Below are positions 24,329-32,911 of a DNA stretch of 64,000 nucleotides, in pieces (the first letter of the stretch is position 1; every line of letters starts with the position of its first letter). This DNA comes from an uncultured Lachnospiraceae bacterium (GTDB lineage Bacteria > Bacillota > Clostridia > Lachnospirales > Lachnospiraceae), in contig CAMUAR010000001.1 in assembly GCA_947086895.1 (NCBI GenBank), forward strand, positions 1 to 64,000. The letters are read 5' to 3'. The position numbers were made by a program, and so were the translations under genes. The notes beneath the pieces were generated by a model that saw only the letters and a program-made list of their open reading frames with translations, had not been told where the DNA came from and did no database searches.

Positions 24329-25537
24329 TTAAGCTTTGTATGGAAACTCTGTTCTTACAAAAACGGGTTTTCCGCCTTTATAGTATATCCGCGGGACGCG
24401 CTTTGATATGCCGCAGACAAATTCATAGTTAAATGATCCTGCAAGTTCTGCTGGTTCTTCCACAGGGATAAACTTATTCTGATCTCTGCCGACCAACGTA
24501 ACGGTATCCCACTCTTTAACATTCGGCACTTCCGACACATCAATCATAAGCTGATCCATACAAACTCTGCCGATCACCGGCGCAAAACGACCGTGAACCA
24601 GCACTCGCCCTTTGTTGGAAAGCGCGCGCGGATAACCATCCGCATAGCCAGCTTGAACAGTCGCTACTTTGATGGAACGCTGCGCAATGTATGTTCCCCC
24701 ATAGCCGATCCTTGTACCTGCTGCAACTCTTTTTACAAAAGAAATATGACTTTTTAGTTCAAGAGCCGGGCAAAGTTCCAAGTTCTGCACATCAACCTCG
24801 CTGGAAGGATACAGCCCGTAAGTGCTGATTCCGCTTCTTACCATATCAAAGTACGCCTGCGGCAGATCAATAATCCCCGCGCTGTTTGCGATATGTTTTA
24901 CCGGCGGGCAAACGCCAGCTTTCTCAAGTGCAGAGATAAAGTTTTTAAAGTTTTCAAGCTGCTTGTACGAAGAATCTTTTTGCGCTTCATCCGCCTTTGC
25001 AAAATGAGAAAACAACCCTTCCACTACGATTCCCGGCAATTTATGTATCTGCACAATCTCCGCCAAATTTTTCTTTTTGCCGCAATAACCGATACGTCCC
25101 ATTCCTGTATCTACTTTAATATGTATCCGCGCCTGGCTTCCCTGCAAAACCGCCGCCTGGCTTGCCGCCTGCGCGCTGTCAAAATTAGATACTGTAACGG
25201 CAATCTCATACCGGACAGCCTCCGCAATTTCTCCCGGCGTAATATGCCCAAGTACAAGTATTGGTTTTGTAATCCCCGCGCGCCGCAGCTCAATCCCTTC
25301 CTCGACCATCGCGACGCCGTAAGCCGCTACAACAGGTTTTCCATTGTCCATAAGCTCATCAAATGCGCGTGCAATAGGAACAGCGCCATGCCCATAACCG
25401 TCCGCTTTGACAACTGCCATAATCTTTGTATCTGCCCCAACCCGCTTTTTTGTATTTAAAATATTGCTGCAAAGCGCATCCAAATCAACCGCCGCGTATG
25501 TGCGGTAATATCTTCCCTGATATGTTTCCTCTACCAT
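24329..25537 (-). CDS. alr: Alanine racemase
   Basis: A 402-residue PLP enzyme converting L- to D-alanine for peptidoglycan. The PLP lysine lies in MAVVKADGYGHG (about residue 43), the catalytic tyrosine in IGYGGTY (about 270), and VCMDQLMIDV is a C-terminal signature. Start ATG 25537 has a poor ribosome site; an upstream TTG at 25552 is possible. It follows acpS and nnr and precedes mazF, a common Firmicute order. Confidence 0.96.
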   Translation of the reverse strand: MVEETYQGRYYRTYAAVDLDALCSNILNTKKRVGADTKIMAVVKADGYGHGAVPIARAFDELMDNGKPVVAAYGVAMVEEGIELRRAGITKPILVLGHITPGEIAEAVRYEIAVTVSNFDSAQAASQAAVLQGSQARIHIKVDTGMGRIGYCGKKKNLAEIVQIHKLPGIVVEGLFSHFAKADEAQKDSSYKQLENFKNFISALEKAGVCPPVKHIANSAGIIDLPQAYFDMVRSGISTYGLYPSSEVDVQNLELCPALELKSHISFVKRVAAGTRIGYGGTYIAQRSIKVATVQAGYADGYPRALSNKGRVLVHGRFAPVIGRVCMDQLMIDVSEVPNVKEWDTVTLVGRDQNKFIPVEEPAELAGSFNYEFVCGISKRVPRIYYKGGKPVFVRTEFPYKA

Positions 25538-25642
25538 TTTATTTTGGCACAAGAGTGCCTACGCCTTCTTTCTTTTTCTCAATTGCAAACCGAATATTTT
25601 ATATTGTCTATTTATGCATTTTATTGTGTTTTTATAATAGTT

Positions 25643-27271
25643 TCACCAATAAAATGCCCGGAGAATATCTCCTGCAAGCATTCCTCTCTCACCGTATTCT
25701 TCCGCCGCTTTATCCCCTGCAAGACCATGCAGATACACGCCGAGTCTGGCTGCTTTTAATGTTCCAACACCCACGGACAGCCCGGCGATCATTCCAGCTA
25801 AAACATCTCCGCTTCCTCCTGTCGCCATCCCGCTGTTGCCTGATGTATTGATATAAATTTCTCCGTCGCCGACAACAATCGTTCTGGCATCTTTAAGCAC
25901 ATAAATTAGTTTCCTATTATATAGACATTGCTTTGCCGTGTCAACAAAATCCTCCACAATCTGAGAAACAGACCGCTTTGTCAGCCTTGACAGCTCTTTT
26001 ATATGCGGCGTCAAAACAGTTTTTTCCGGCAGCAGAACAGAGAGTTTTGCAAGTCTTTCTCTTAGCGGAAACTCTTCTTGGTTTTTATTTTCTATAAAAT
26101 TATCATCTTTTTTGAAAGGCACTGCAGATTGGTCAAAGCCATTCCATGTTCCATCAAGCCACATTGCCAATAAATTCAATGCATCTGCATCCAGAATAAA
26201 AGGTTTTTGTCTGTCTTTTAGCGCGGCAATAAGATTGGTCAAAGCATTTTTTGCCATGTCTTTTGTCCCTATTCCCGGTCCTGCCAACACTGCATCCGCC
26301 CAGTCCATCTGCAAATTCCAGAAATCTTTATCGCCGCCGTTTTCGGGTATTGCCTGCATCAGCGCTTCCGGCAGCATTTTTCCCACCATCTCAATACATT
26401 CCCGCGCCGAGACAAGTTTCACCAACCCGACGCCGCACTTGTATGCAGCGCACGCAGATAAATACGCCGCGCCAAAAACTTCCTTTGAACCTGCAAATAC
26501 CAGCACTTTTCCGTAAGTTCCTTTATTCGAGTACTGTTTTCTTGGCGGCAGCTCGTCAATATCCTTTTTTGTATAGGTAAAATAAGCATATTCCAACTTC
26601 TTTACCACTTTTTCAATCACAAACGGCGGAAATACAATATCAGTACATACTAGTCTGCCGCAATATTCTGCTCCGGGATACAAAAGCTGCCCAACCTTGC
26701 GCGCGCCAAACGTAACCGTACAGTCAGCCTGCACGCACACACCAAGACACCTGCCTGTCCCTGCGTGAACACCGGAAGGAATATCTACCGCCAAAATCTT
26801 CGCCTTAGACGCATTCATTCTCTCGATCAAATCGCGGTACTTTCCTTCTATTGTCCGCGACAGACCAACGCCGAAAATACCATCCACCAATATATGATAT
26901 GAAGCAAAGTCCAATTCCTTGTCTGTCCCGGAAACTTCCGGCACACTGCAGTTTTTCGCAATTTTTAACTCTGCTGCCGCAGTTTCGCACAACTGCGCCG
27001 AATTGTCGGCGGCATACAAATTGACGCAGTATCCTTCCAGATACAGAAGTCTCGCCGCGGCGATTGCATCTCCGCCGTTGCCGCCCGTTCCATAAACCGC
27101 CAAAATACGCGCCGTTTCCTTTTTTACAGAAAGCTTTTTTATAAGATATTTTACTTGTTCGGCAACCGCTTCCGCGGCTTTCTCCATCAAAACAAGAGCC
27201 GGAATACCAATCTGCTCGATCGTATACCGGTCAATCTGCTGCATCTGTTTTTCATCTACAATATAATCCAT
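25643..27271 (-). CDS. nnr: Bifunctional NAD(P)H-hydrate epimerase/dehydratase
   Basis: A 542-residue repair enzyme. The N-terminal YjeF_N epimerase domain (residues 1-215) has YGTGGNGGDAIAAARLL and DIPSGVHAGTG. The C-terminal ADP-dependent dehydratase domain (about 240-542) has AGSKEVFGAAYL, AGPGIGT, DADALN and the GSGDVLAGMIAG signature. It restores damaged NADHX and NADPHX. The gene starts 16 bp after acpS, whose end supplies its ribosome site (GAGAGG). Confidence 0.96.
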   Translation of the reverse strand: MDYIVDEKQMQQIDRYTIEQIGIPALVLMEKAAEAVAEQVKYLIKKLSVKKETARILAVYGTGGNGGDAIAAARLLYLEGYCVNLYAADNSAQLCETAAAELKIAKNCSVPEVSGTDKELDFASYHILVDGIFGVGLSRTIEGKYRDLIERMNASKAKILAVDIPSGVHAGTGRCLGVCVQADCTVTFGARKVGQLLYPGAEYCGRLVCTDIVFPPFVIEKVVKKLEYAYFTYTKKDIDELPPRKQYSNKGTYGKVLVFAGSKEVFGAAYLSACAAYKCGVGLVKLVSARECIEMVGKMLPEALMQAIPENGGDKDFWNLQMDWADAVLAGPGIGTKDMAKNALTNLIAALKDRQKPFILDADALNLLAMWLDGTWNGFDQSAVPFKKDDNFIENKNQEEFPLRERLAKLSVLLPEKTVLTPHIKELSRLTKRSVSQIVEDFVDTAKQCLYNRKLIYVLKDARTIVVGDGEIYINTSGNSGMATGGSGDVLAGMIAGLSVGVGTLKAARLGVYLHGLAGDKAAEEYGERGMLAGDILRAFYW

Positions 27272-27287
27272 CTAAAAATTGTTCCTC

Positions 27288-27659
27288 TCAGACATCTTCC
27301 CGTTTTTCTGCCACAACAAACGCCACCGCATACTCGCGCTCGTTTGAGATCGAAACATGAATACAATCTATTCCAAGCTCCGCCGCCTTTTTTTCTGCCT
27401 GCCCAAAAAGAAGCGCGTAAGGCTTTCCCGCCTTATCGCGCAGCACCTCAATCTCCTGCGGTGAAACCTTTCTAAATCCTGTTCCAAAGGTTTTTACAAC
27501 CGCTTCCTTTACAGCAAAATTGCCAGCCGCGCGCGCGGCGCAGGCTCCGATCAGTTCCCGCTCTTTTTCTGTAAACACGCGCTCTGCAAACCCTGACCGC
27601 AAGTACGCTTTTTCCATTCTTTTTATCTCGACAAGATCCGTCCCAATCCCAACAATCAT
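27288..27659 (-). CDS. acpS: Holo-[acyl-carrier-protein] synthase
   Basis: A 123-residue phosphopantetheinyl transferase: GIGTDLVEIKRMEKA with the metal-binding Asp, and NFAVKEAVVKTFGTG with the catalytic Glu and Lys. It transfers 4'-phosphopantetheine from CoA to ACP, activating the substrate carrier of the fab operon elsewhere in this window. It follows the coiled-coil gene by about 100 bp; the ribosome site is weak. Confidence 0.96.
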   Translation of the reverse strand: MIVGIGTDLVEIKRMEKAYLRSGFAERVFTEKERELIGACAARAAGNFAVKEAVVKTFGTGFRKVSPQEIEVLRDKAGKPYALLFGQAEKKAAELGIDCIHVSISNEREYAVAFVVAEKREDV

Positions 27660-27760
27660 ACAATACTTTTCGACTGCTCTGCGCAGCTCTTTACTCCATC
27701 ACCTATTTTCTGTGATAACTGCAAATCCAATCAAGCGTTCTTGCTCTGCAGTTACTATAT

Positions 27761-28384
27761 TTATGTCCCCTGTGAGTCGAGTTTTTCCATCAATTCCGGT
27801 CCAAGCACAGAATGGAGATAAACATACATTTTATCATTGCGCATCTCGCGATCCTGCTTTTCCAAAAGCTTATATTTTAATTCCTCGCGCAGTTTTGCAA
27901 TATCCGCATCCAGCTCCTCAACCCGCTCTTCATTATCCCGAAAACGCTGGTAACAGACGCGCGTACTCTCCAGCAAAAGCTCCGTATTTACCTCTCGAAT
28001 CCGGTACGGAAGCCCGGAAAGCTGCTCCTTGCGCTGCTCCATTTCCTGGTTTACTTCAAGAATCATTTTTTGATTCTGATCCAGTTTCTTGCGTTTTAGT
28101 TTTCCGACTGGCGTGTCGTCCGCATCCATATTTTCCACAATCTCCTGCATCATCTGAGATTTATAACGTTTTAATCCTTTTAGTTCATCCACTTGACGCC
28201 CCTGATTTTTCAACAATGTTCCAAGCTCTGCCACAAGCGATCGAATTGCAGGATTTTGCAAATGTTCTGGAAAAATCTCGTTCCACTTTTCATCCAAAAT
28301 CAAAATCGGTGCATTTTTATTTCGAAAATGTCGTTCAAATTCCAGTTCCAACGATTCTCCTTTATCATTTTTCCTCAAGTTCAT
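27761..28384 (-). CDS. Coiled-coil protein downstream of rex, function unknown
   Basis: About 207 residues, charged and mostly helical. After a short beta-like segment (APILILDEKWNEIFPE) residues 50-190 form long coiled coils rich in Glu, Lys and Arg. No catalytic motif, signal or membrane segment. It overlaps the 3' end of rex, so the two are coupled. The start is uncertain: ATG 28384 lies close to the GGGGAGG site, and a TTG two codons later is spaced better. The function is not recognisable. Confidence 0.75.
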   Translation of the reverse strand: MNLRKNDKGESLELEFERHFRNKNAPILILDEKWNEIFPEHLQNPAIRSLVAELGTLLKNQGRQVDELKGLKRYKSQMMQEIVENMDADDTPVGKLKRKKLDQNQKMILEVNQEMEQRKEQLSGLPYRIREVNTELLLESTRVCYQRFRDNEERVEELDADIAKLREELKYKLLEKQDREMRNDKMYVYLHSVLGPELMEKLDSQGT

Positions 28385-29045
28385 CCTCCCCTTTTTGTAA
28401 TATTCCCTCACGTCCATTGTTCGCATTTTTAAGTTTGTAGGACAAGCGCATCAAACTTTCCGCAAGGTGTACATTCTCTAATACTACCTCCGGCGGAAGG
28501 TTCAAGTCCGTCGGCGCAAAATTCCAGAACGCCTTCACCCCGAATGATACAAGCTCTGCTGCCACCTGCGGCGCGTTCTGTCTCGGTATTGTAAGCGCTG
28601 CAATATCCACGCCATTTTTATGGATAAAAGCTTTTAATTTCTCCATCGGCTGAATCTCCATCCCGCGGATACAGCGTCCAAATTTTTGCGGATCAATATC
28701 AAAAATTCCGCACACCCGAAATCCTCTGCGCTCAAAATCTGTGTAGTTTGCAAGCGCCTGCCCCAAATTTCCCGCACCGATAATAACAAGCCTGTTCCCT
28801 TTATCCAAACCAAGAATCTTGCCAATTTCAGAATACAAATATTCCACATTGTACCCGTACCCCTGCTGCCCAAACCCGCCGAAATGGTTTAGGTCCTGAC
28901 GGATCTGCGATGCCGTGACATTCATTTTCTCGCTCAGCTCTTTGGAAGAAATGCGCACAACGTCCTTTTCCAGCAATTCACCCAGATACCTGTAATATCT
29001 CGGCAGGCGTTTGATTACCGCAGTCGAAATACCTTTATCGTACAA
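28365..29045 (-). CDS. rex: Redox-sensing transcriptional repressor Rex
   Basis: A 226-residue regulator that senses the NADH/NAD ratio and represses fermentation genes. The N-terminal winged helix (residues 1-75) contains SSKELSEKMNVTASQIRQDL and FGGFGQQGYGYNV. The Rossmann domain has IIGAGNLGQAL for NAD binding (about 88-98), and the domain-swap helix lies near the C-terminus. TTG start 29045 follows GAGGAGG at 8 bases, and no ATG lies near. A Rex-like operator overlaps its promoter. Confidence 0.95.
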   Translation of the reverse strand: MYDKGISTAVIKRLPRYYRYLGELLEKDVVRISSKELSEKMNVTASQIRQDLNHFGGFGQQGYGYNVEYLYSEIGKILGLDKGNRLVIIGAGNLGQALANYTDFERRGFRVCGIFDIDPQKFGRCIRGMEIQPMEKLKAFIHKNGVDIAALTIPRQNAPQVAAELVSFGVKAFWNFAPTDLNLPPEVVLENVHLAESLMRLSYKLKNANNGREGILQKGEDELEEK

Positions 29046-29097
29046 AATTATGTCCTCCTCGCTGTTTCAATCTACCGTCAATATCTCTTAATTAGTC

Positions 29098-29126
29098 ATT
29101 ATAGTAGATTGTTAAGAAACTGTCAA
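29098..29126 (-). promoter_or_regulatory. rex promoter with candidate Rex operator
   Basis: Minus-strand TTGACA (29121-29126) and TATAAT (29098-29103) are 17 bp apart. The segment TTGACAGTTTCTTAACAA (29109-29126) matches one complete Rex half-site (TTAACAA) and part of the other, suggesting autoregulation. Confidence 0.7.
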
Positions 29127-29172
29127 TTATTTCGCTGTTACATTTTATATCCTTGTCGTGGTTTATTCCTTC

Positions 29173-29201
29173 TTGAAATTTCCCTTCTTTTCTTATATAA
29201 T
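29173..29201 (+). promoter_or_regulatory. pilZ promoter
   Basis: TTGAAA (29173-29178) and TATAAT (29196-29201) are 17 bp apart on the plus strand. Just downstream TGGCA...CTGC...GCAG...TGCCA forms a nested hairpin at about 29217-29244. Confidence 0.7.
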
Positions 29202-29276
29202 ATTAACGTAAAACCTGGCAGACTGCTTACAGCAGCAATGCCATTTATTTTTTACGGAGGTATCCATCAATATTTT

Positions 29277-29621
29277 ATGGAAGAAAAAAGAAAAGCAAAA
29301 CGCTTCAAAGTAAAACTTAACTTAGAAATTTCCTCTCTGTTTAAGCAGGACAATGTAAAAGTTAAAGATATTGAAGCCCCTATCACGGTTGTCGATATTT
29401 CAAGAGGCGGAATTGGCTTTCACTCCGTCAGCTGCCTTCCAATCGGTTATTATTTCAATGCATGTCTAAAAATTAACGAGGATAACGACGCGCGTCTATA
29501 CTGCGTTGTAAAAATTATACGCTCAACGAATCTTGAAAATATCATTAGCTACGGCTGCGAATTTATTGGGCTTGCCCCGGTATTTTCCTATATTTTCGAC
29601 GAATTGGAACAGGATGGTTAA
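29277..29621 (+). CDS. PilZ domain protein
   Basis: A 114-residue single-domain PilZ protein. The c-di-GMP binding signatures are both present: RKAKR near the N-terminus (the RxxxR motif) and DISRGG (DxSxxG) at about residue 42. It probably acts as a cytosolic c-di-GMP receptor; its partner is not indicated. ATG 29277 is the only suitable start, but GGAGG is 16 bases away, longer than usual. Its own promoter and terminator make it monocistronic. Confidence 0.85.
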   Translation: MEEKRKAKRFKVKLNLEISSLFKQDNVKVKDIEAPITVVDISRGGIGFHSVSCLPIGYYFNACLKINEDNDARLYCVVKIIRSTNLENIISYGCEFIGLAPVFSYIFDELEQDG

Positions 29622-29635
29622 ACCGTCCTGTTTTT
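29608..29635 (+). terminator. Terminator overlapping the pilZ stop codon
   Basis: AACAGGATGGT (29608-29618) pairs with ACCGTCCTGTT (29622-29632), one G-T wobble, followed by a T run. The loop is the stop codon itself, so the last pilZ codons form the 5' arm. Confidence 0.85.
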
Positions 29636-29730
29636 GCGCTCACAAGACCAAATAGCGCGAGAATTCAATAAAAAAACGATATTTCAACCAATTTTAAAAA
29701 ATGCAGTTTTGCATGTTTTGCGCTGCACTA

Positions 29731-29758
29731 TTGATTTCTCGCCGCTTTCTGTTATAAT
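29731..29758 (+). promoter_or_regulatory. Promoter of the purF-like gene
   Basis: TTGATT (29731-29736) and TATAAT (29753-29758) with 16 bp spacing, 80 bp before the start. No purine or ZTP riboswitch signature is seen here. Confidence 0.6.
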
Positions 29759-29838
29759 AAGAAAGCGTTTTGATACACTTGCGCCGTAGCAAAAACTATG
29801 GTACAACCAACAGCAAACATTATGGAGGAATATACAGC

Positions 29839-31248
29839 ATGGGCGGTTTTTTTGCAGTAGCCTCAAAAGAGGATTGTGTATTTGATTTGTTTTTTGGCAC
29901 GGACTATCATTCTCATCTTGGAACTAGACGCGGCGGTATGGCAGTCTACGGAAAGGACGGTTTCAACCGGTCGATTCACAACATTGAAAATTCTCCGTTC
30001 CGAACAAAATTTGAGAAAGATCTTAATGAAATGTCCGGCAACTGCGGAATCGGATGTATCTCTGACTATGAACCTCAGCCGCTTCTCGTCCGCTCGCACC
30101 ACGGCACTTACGCAGTCACAACCGTTGGAAAAATTTCCAATACAGATGAAATTGTAGAACAGATTTTCAGTCACGGCAATACACACTTTTTGGAGATGAG
30201 CGGCGGAGATATCAATTCAACCGAGCTTGTCGCCGCGATAATTAATCAGAAAGAAAATATAATTGAGGGAATTCAGTACGCTCAGGAGTTGATCAAAGGC
30301 TCTATGACGATACTTCTTTTAACCCCAAAGGGAATCTATATCGCTCGTGATAAAATGGGACGCACTCCGGTTGCAATCGGCAAAAAAGACGAAGCATTCT
30401 GCGCCGCATTTGAAAGTTTTTCCTATCTTAATCTAGGCTACAAAAATCACCGCGAACTTGGTCCTGGTGAAATTGTTGTTATGACTCCAGAATCCATTGT
30501 AACCGTTGCCGCGCCGGGCAAAGAGATGAAAATGTGTACATTTCTCTGGGTATATTACGGTTATCCGTCCTCTTCTTACGAGGGCATCAGTGTAGAGCGT
30601 ATGCGCAACAACTGCGGAAAACTTATGGCAAAGCGCGATAATGTAAAACCTGATGTTGTAGCTGGTGTTCCAGATTCCGGCACAGCACATGCGGTCGGTT
30701 ACTCAAATGAATCCGGCATCCCGTTCTCCCGTCCGTTTATTAAATATACTCCTACATGGCCGCGCTCTTTTATGCCGACAATGCAGACAAAGCGCAATCT
30801 CATTGCCAAAATGAAACTGATTCCTGTACATGATCTGATTCAGGATAAAAGTATGGTGCTGATTGACGACTCGATTGTGCGCGGCACACAGCTTGGTGAA
30901 ACAACAGAATTTCTCTATCAGAACGGCGCAAGCGAAGTACACATCCGCCCAGCATGTCCTCCGATTATGTACAGCTGCAAGTACTTGAATTTTTCGCGTT
31001 CTTCCTCGGAGATGGATCTGATTACAAGACGTGTTATCGCAAAACTCGAAGGCGACAGGGCAGGTGACGAGGAAGTACTCGCGCGCTACGCCGACCCGGA
31101 TTCTGCCGAGTACGCCGCTATGGTTGAAGAAATCCGCAAAGAACTCGGCTTTACCTCCTTACAGTTCAACCGCCTTGATGATATGATTGATGCTGTCGAA
31201 ATTGATCCATGCAAATTGTGTACCTACTGTTGGAATGGAAAAGAATAA
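29839..31248 (+). CDS. PurF-like amidophosphoribosyltransferase lacking the nucleophile Cys
   Basis: A 469-residue protein homologous to glutamine-PRPP amidotransferase. The C-terminal phosphoribosyltransferase domain keeps the PRPP loop VLIDDSIVRGTQ (about residue 340) and a Cys-rich end CKLCTYC resembling the iron-sulfur ligands of clostridial/Bacillus PurF. The N-terminal Ntn glutaminase domain is degenerate: the protein begins MGGFFAV, with Gly where the catalytic Cys should be, and the usual QHRGQE block reads SHLGTRRGG. It may use ammonia, need another glutaminase, or be regulatory. Start 29839 follows GGAGG at 10 bases. Monocistronic. Confidence 0.85.
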   Translation: MGGFFAVASKEDCVFDLFFGTDYHSHLGTRRGGMAVYGKDGFNRSIHNIENSPFRTKFEKDLNEMSGNCGIGCISDYEPQPLLVRSHHGTYAVTTVGKISNTDEIVEQIFSHGNTHFLEMSGGDINSTELVAAIINQKENIIEGIQYAQELIKGSMTILLLTPKGIYIARDKMGRTPVAIGKKDEAFCAAFESFSYLNLGYKNHRELGPGEIVVMTPESIVTVAAPGKEMKMCTFLWVYYGYPSSSYEGISVERMRNNCGKLMAKRDNVKPDVVAGVPDSGTAHAVGYSNESGIPFSRPFIKYTPTWPRSFMPTMQTKRNLIAKMKLIPVHDLIQDKSMVLIDDSIVRGTQLGETTEFLYQNGASEVHIRPACPPIMYSCKYLNFSRSSSEMDLITRRVIAKLEGDRAGDEEVLARYADPDSAEYAAMVEEIRKELGFTSLQFNRLDDMIDAVEIDPCKLCTYCWNGKE

Positions 31249-31254
31249 TAAATC

Positions 31255-31299
31255 GCTGGGACTGCTGCAAAGTAATTCTATTTTTGCGGCAGTCCCAGC
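31255..31299. terminator. Hairpin between convergent purF-like gene and gatB
   Basis: GCTGGGACTGC (31255-31265) pairs with GCAGTCCCAGC (31289-31299), extended by GCAAA/TTTGC after a bulge. It serves genes converging from both sides; U tracts are modest. Confidence 0.75.
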
Positions 31300-31310
31300 T
31301 GCTAATTCAA

Positions 31311-32753
31311 TTATCTTATGTGATTCTGTAAAGCTTCTTTTACCAGTGCATTGACTTTTCCCGGATCTGCCTTGCCTTTTAATTCTTTCATCGTCTGACC
31401 AACCAAAAATCCGAACACCCTTTCTTTTCCGCCTAAAAAATCTGCAACTGATTGTTTGTTCCTCTCAAACACACGCTCAACAGCTTCTTTTAACAAACGG
31501 TCGTCCTGCACCATCAAAAGCCCTTTTTCTTTAATATAAAGTTCTGGGTCGATATCTTCCCGGAATATTTTTTCAAAAACTTCTTTTGCCACAGTGCGGT
31601 TGATCTTTCCGCTGTCGATCAGCTCAATCAGCACAGCTAGTTTTTCCGGCTTTAATAAAAGTTCTTCCGCGTCCATTCCCGTTTCTCTCAGCAGCCGCAT
31701 TGTCTCAACCATAAGCCAGTTTGAAACTTCCTTTGGTCTGCCGCAGATCTCAACGGTCTCTTCAAAAAGATCCGCCATTTTTTTTGAACTGGTAAGAATT
31801 TTCGCATCATACTCTGGAATTTTATATTCCTTTTCATAGCGAAGCATTTTTGCTTCCCGCAGTTCTGGCTCACGCGCTTTAATTTCGGCAATCCATTCTT
31901 CGCTGATCTCAAGAGCTGCCAAATCCGGTTCTGGAAAATACCGGTAGTCCTTGGCGTCCTCCTTGCTGCGCATTGCAAAACTTGTATTCCTGCCGTCATC
32001 CCACCGTCTTGTTTCCTGTACAACGCTGCCGCCGCAACAAACCAACTCAATCTGACGTTTCTGCTCCGCTTCAATCGCGCGCGCAATCGCCTTAAATGAA
32101 TTCATATTTTTCATCTCGGTTCTTGTGCCAAATTCTTCTGCACCGATCTTTCGAACCGACAAGTTAATATCTGCGCGAAAAGATCCCTCCTGCATTTTAC
32201 AGTCAGACACGCCAAGATACTGTAAAATTAACCGAAGCTTTTCTAAATATGCAATTACCTCATCGACAGAGCGCATATCCGGTTCGCTGACAATTTCAAT
32301 CAGAGGAACACCGCACCGGTTATAATCCACCAGCGTACAGTTTTCCAGCGGGTCATGAATCAATTTCCCCGCATCCTCCTCCATATGGATTTCATGAATT
32401 CCGATCACTTTTTTTCCTGCGGTTGTTTCAATCTCAATACCACCATCCCTGCAAATTGGATAATACAGCTGCGAGATCTGATATGCTTTTGGCAAATCGG
32501 GATAAAAATAATTTTTTCGGTCAAATTTGCAATGCCTTGTAATTTTACAGTTTGTCGCAAGCCCTGTCGCCACTGCAAATTCCACCACTTTTTTATTTAA
32601 AACAGGCAGAGTGCCTGGCAGTCCCATACAGATTGGACAGCAGTGGGTATTTGGCAGACCGCCGAACTGTGTTGTACAGCCGCAAAAAATCTTGGTCTTT
32701 GTCGCCAGTTCTACATGCACTTCAAGCCCGATCACTGTTTCATAACTTTTCAT
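31311..32753 (-). CDS. gatB: Asp/Glu-tRNA amidotransferase subunit B
   Basis: A 480-residue subunit that binds misacylated Glu-tRNA(Gln) or Asp-tRNA(Asn) and phosphorylates the acyl group. The start has YETVIGLEVHVELATKTKIFC and the zinc-type cysteines (CGC, CCPIC). DYNRCGVPLIEIVSEPD is a family block, and the C-terminal helical YqeY-like tail (about 330-480) contacts tRNA. Start 32753 follows GGGGA. It is last of gatC-gatA-gatB, 158 bp after gatA; the gap 32754-32911 is AT-rich. Confidence 0.97.
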   Translation of the reverse strand: MKSYETVIGLEVHVELATKTKIFCGCTTQFGGLPNTHCCPICMGLPGTLPVLNKKVVEFAVATGLATNCKITRHCKFDRKNYFYPDLPKAYQISQLYYPICRDGGIEIETTAGKKVIGIHEIHMEEDAGKLIHDPLENCTLVDYNRCGVPLIEIVSEPDMRSVDEVIAYLEKLRLILQYLGVSDCKMQEGSFRADINLSVRKIGAEEFGTRTEMKNMNSFKAIARAIEAEQKRQIELVCCGGSVVQETRRWDDGRNTSFAMRSKEDAKDYRYFPEPDLAALEISEEWIAEIKAREPELREAKMLRYEKEYKIPEYDAKILTSSKKMADLFEETVEICGRPKEVSNWLMVETMRLLRETGMDAEELLLKPEKLAVLIELIDSGKINRTVAKEVFEKIFREDIDPELYIKEKGLLMVQDDRLLKEAVERVFERNKQSVADFLGGKERVFGFLVGQTMKELKGKADPGKVNALVKEALQNHIR

Positions 32754-32911
32754 AAAAATCCCCATTTCGAAATATTTATGCTTTTTTAATTTGCAGACAA
32801 AAAATCAGCACAGATATTGTTATTTCTCGCACAGACTTTTCATTATTTTATATATTTTTCGATAAATTTGTTTTTAAATTTTCTTTTTTTATATTTTTAT
32901 TATATATTTAT

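Noticed and set aside
27520-28440. Long plus-strand open frame of about 300 codons
   Set aside because: It is antisense to acpS and the coiled-coil gene, both well supported, and encodes no recognisable protein.
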